From assembly GCA_050185825.1 (NCBI GenBank), contig JBFWZA010000013.1:124001-188000 (forward strand): DNA of 64,000 nucleotides. Reading direction: 5' to 3'. A model generated the notes under the pieces. It made no database searches. It had not been told where the DNA came from and was given only the letters and a program-made list of their open reading frames with translations. Both the position numbers and the translations under genes were made by a program. Shown one piece after another: positions 63,157 through 64,000 of the stretch (its first letter is position 1; every line of letters starts with the position of its first letter). Source of the DNA: SZUA-309 sp050185825 (GTDB lineage Bacteria > Pseudomonadota > Gammaproteobacteria > Pseudomonadales > Azotimanducaceae).

Positions 63157-64000
63157 TCATTCGGCTTCCAGCTCGATGTTGATACCGAGGCTCCGGATCT
63201 CCTTCACCAGCACGTTGAAGGACTCCGGCATGCCGGGTTCCATCTTGAAGTCGCCGTCGACGATGTTTTTGTACATCTTGGTCCGGCCACTCACGTCGTC
63301 CGACTTGACGGTCAGCATCTCCTGCAGGGTGTAGGCGGCGCCGTACGCTTCCAGAGCCCAGACCTCCATCTCACCGAACCGCTGCCCGCCGAACTGAGCC
63401 TTGCCACCCAGCGGCTGCTGGGTCACCAGGCTGTAGGAGCCGGTGGAGCGCGCATGCATCTTGTCGTCCACCAGGTGGTTGAGCTTCAGCATGTACATAT
63501 AGCCGACGGTGACCGGGCGATCGAATTTCTCTCCCGTACGACCGTCGTAGAGCGTCGTCTGGCCGCTCGTCGGCAGCTTGGCGAGCTCGAGCATCTGCTT
63601 GATCTCGGCTTCCGCGGCGCCATCGAACACCGGGGTCGCCATCGGCACACCGGCTCTGAGGTTGCTCGCCAGCTCGATCACTTCCGCTTCCTTCAGGGAC
63701 TTCAGATTTTCCTTCCGCTCCCCGATGGCGTTGTAGACCTGCTCCAGGTAGTCCCGGATCTCGGCGGCTTTCTTCTGCTCGTCGAGCATGCGCCCGATCT
63801 GCTCGCCGATCCCCTTGGCCGCCCAGCCCAGGTGAGTCTCCAGAATCTGACCGACGTTCATCCGCGAAGGCACACCCAGCGGGTTCAGAACGATATCCAC
63901 CGGCTCGCCGTGCTCGTCGAACGGCATGTCTTCCACCGGCATGATCACGGAGATCACGCCCTTGTTGCCGTGACGACCCGCCATCTTGTCGCCCGGCTGG
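63157..64000 (-). CDS. rpoB: RNA polymerase beta subunit, C-terminal part only
   Basis: The frame continues off the right edge; the last 281 codons are seen. Conserved region: PGDKMAGRHGNKGVISVIMP, then RMNVGQILETHLGWAAKGIG, GGKAQFGGQRFGEMEVWALE and YGAAYTLQEMLTVKSDDVSG, ending MPESFNVLVKEIRSLGINIE. No rifampicin-site residues are in view. Upstream rplJ/rplL should lie beyond 64000. Confidence 0.99.
   Translation of the reverse strand, partial: QPGDKMAGRHGNKGVISVIMPVEDMPFDEHGEPVDIVLNPLGVPSRMNVGQILETHLGWAAKGIGEQIGRMLDEQKKAAEIRDYLEQVYNAIGERKENLKSLKEAEVIELASNLRAGVPMATPVFDGAAEAEIKQMLELAKLPTSGQTTLYDGRTGEKFDRPVTVGYMYMLKLNHLVDDKMHARSTGSYSLVTQQPLGGKAQFGGQRFGEMEVWALEAYGAAYTLQEMLTVKSDDVSGRTKMYKNIVDGDFKMEPGMPESFNVLVKEIRSLGINIELEAE

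Overview
The window looks like a chromosomal segment of a high-GC gammaproteobacterium. The evidence is the gene set (ubiC, lolB, rlpA/mltB/rodA/mrdA/dacC, the DUF493/lipB pair), the E. coli-like gene order and protein lengths in the rpoBC, str, S10, spc and alpha operons, and tRNA genes with encoded CCA ends. I cannot name a family from the sequence alone. Nothing looks like a prophage, plasmid, IS element or CRISPR array.

Bases 1-15200 are the variable part. They hold a truncated alpha/beta hydrolase, several small unknown genes, a four-gene unit (trypsin-like peptidase, VOC protein, CbbQ/NorQ-type MoxR ATPase, CbbO/NorD-type VWA protein), a Bax-inhibitor-1 membrane protein, a membrane-anchored beta-lactamase-fold hydrolase, a DUF4124 protein, a glutathione transferase, an atypical PRPP-synthetase-like protein, a flavin monooxygenase and a class III aminotransferase. 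Bases 15200-24150 are conserved housekeeping genes: tRNA-Met, ubiC, ychF-pth-rplY-prs-tRNA-Gln (minus strand), lolB, and hemA-prfA-prmC-moeB (plus strand). Bases 24100-34670 are the cell-elongation and cofactor cluster on the minus strand: LON protein, proA, nadD, rsfS, rlmH, mrdA, rodA, mltB, rlpA, dacC, DUF493, lipB. Then come uppP, ssb and uvrA.

Bases 39400-64000 are one minus-strand super-block, transcribed right to left: rpoB (partial), rpoC, then rpsL-rpsG-fusA-tuf, then rpsJ-rplC-rplD-rplW-rplB-rpsS-rplV-rpsC-rplP-rpmC-rpsQ, then rplN-rplX-rplE-rpsN-rpsH-rplF-rplR-rpsE-rpmD-rplO-secY-rpmJ, then rpsM-rpsK-rpsD-rpoA-rplQ. Protein content is ordinary; the gaps are not. A repeat of about 65-70 bp (core CTACGACGCTTCAGAGCTG) sits immediately upstream of rpsK (three tandem copies), rplX (one), rplV (two plus partial ends) and rpsL (one). 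A folded-back copy lies between uppP and ssb. In the operon copies the repeat end runs directly into the Shine-Dalgarno sequence of the next gene.

Other regulatory structure includes terminators after rpoC, tuf and, unexpectedly, after rpsJ inside the S10 operon. There are clear sigma70-type promoters for rpsJ, rpsL and tRNA-Gln, strong hairpins between rpoB and rpoC and between rpsL and rpsG, and a one-base overlap between the 3' CCA of tRNA-Gln and the first ATG of prs. All family names come from reading the translations and motifs; no database search was run.
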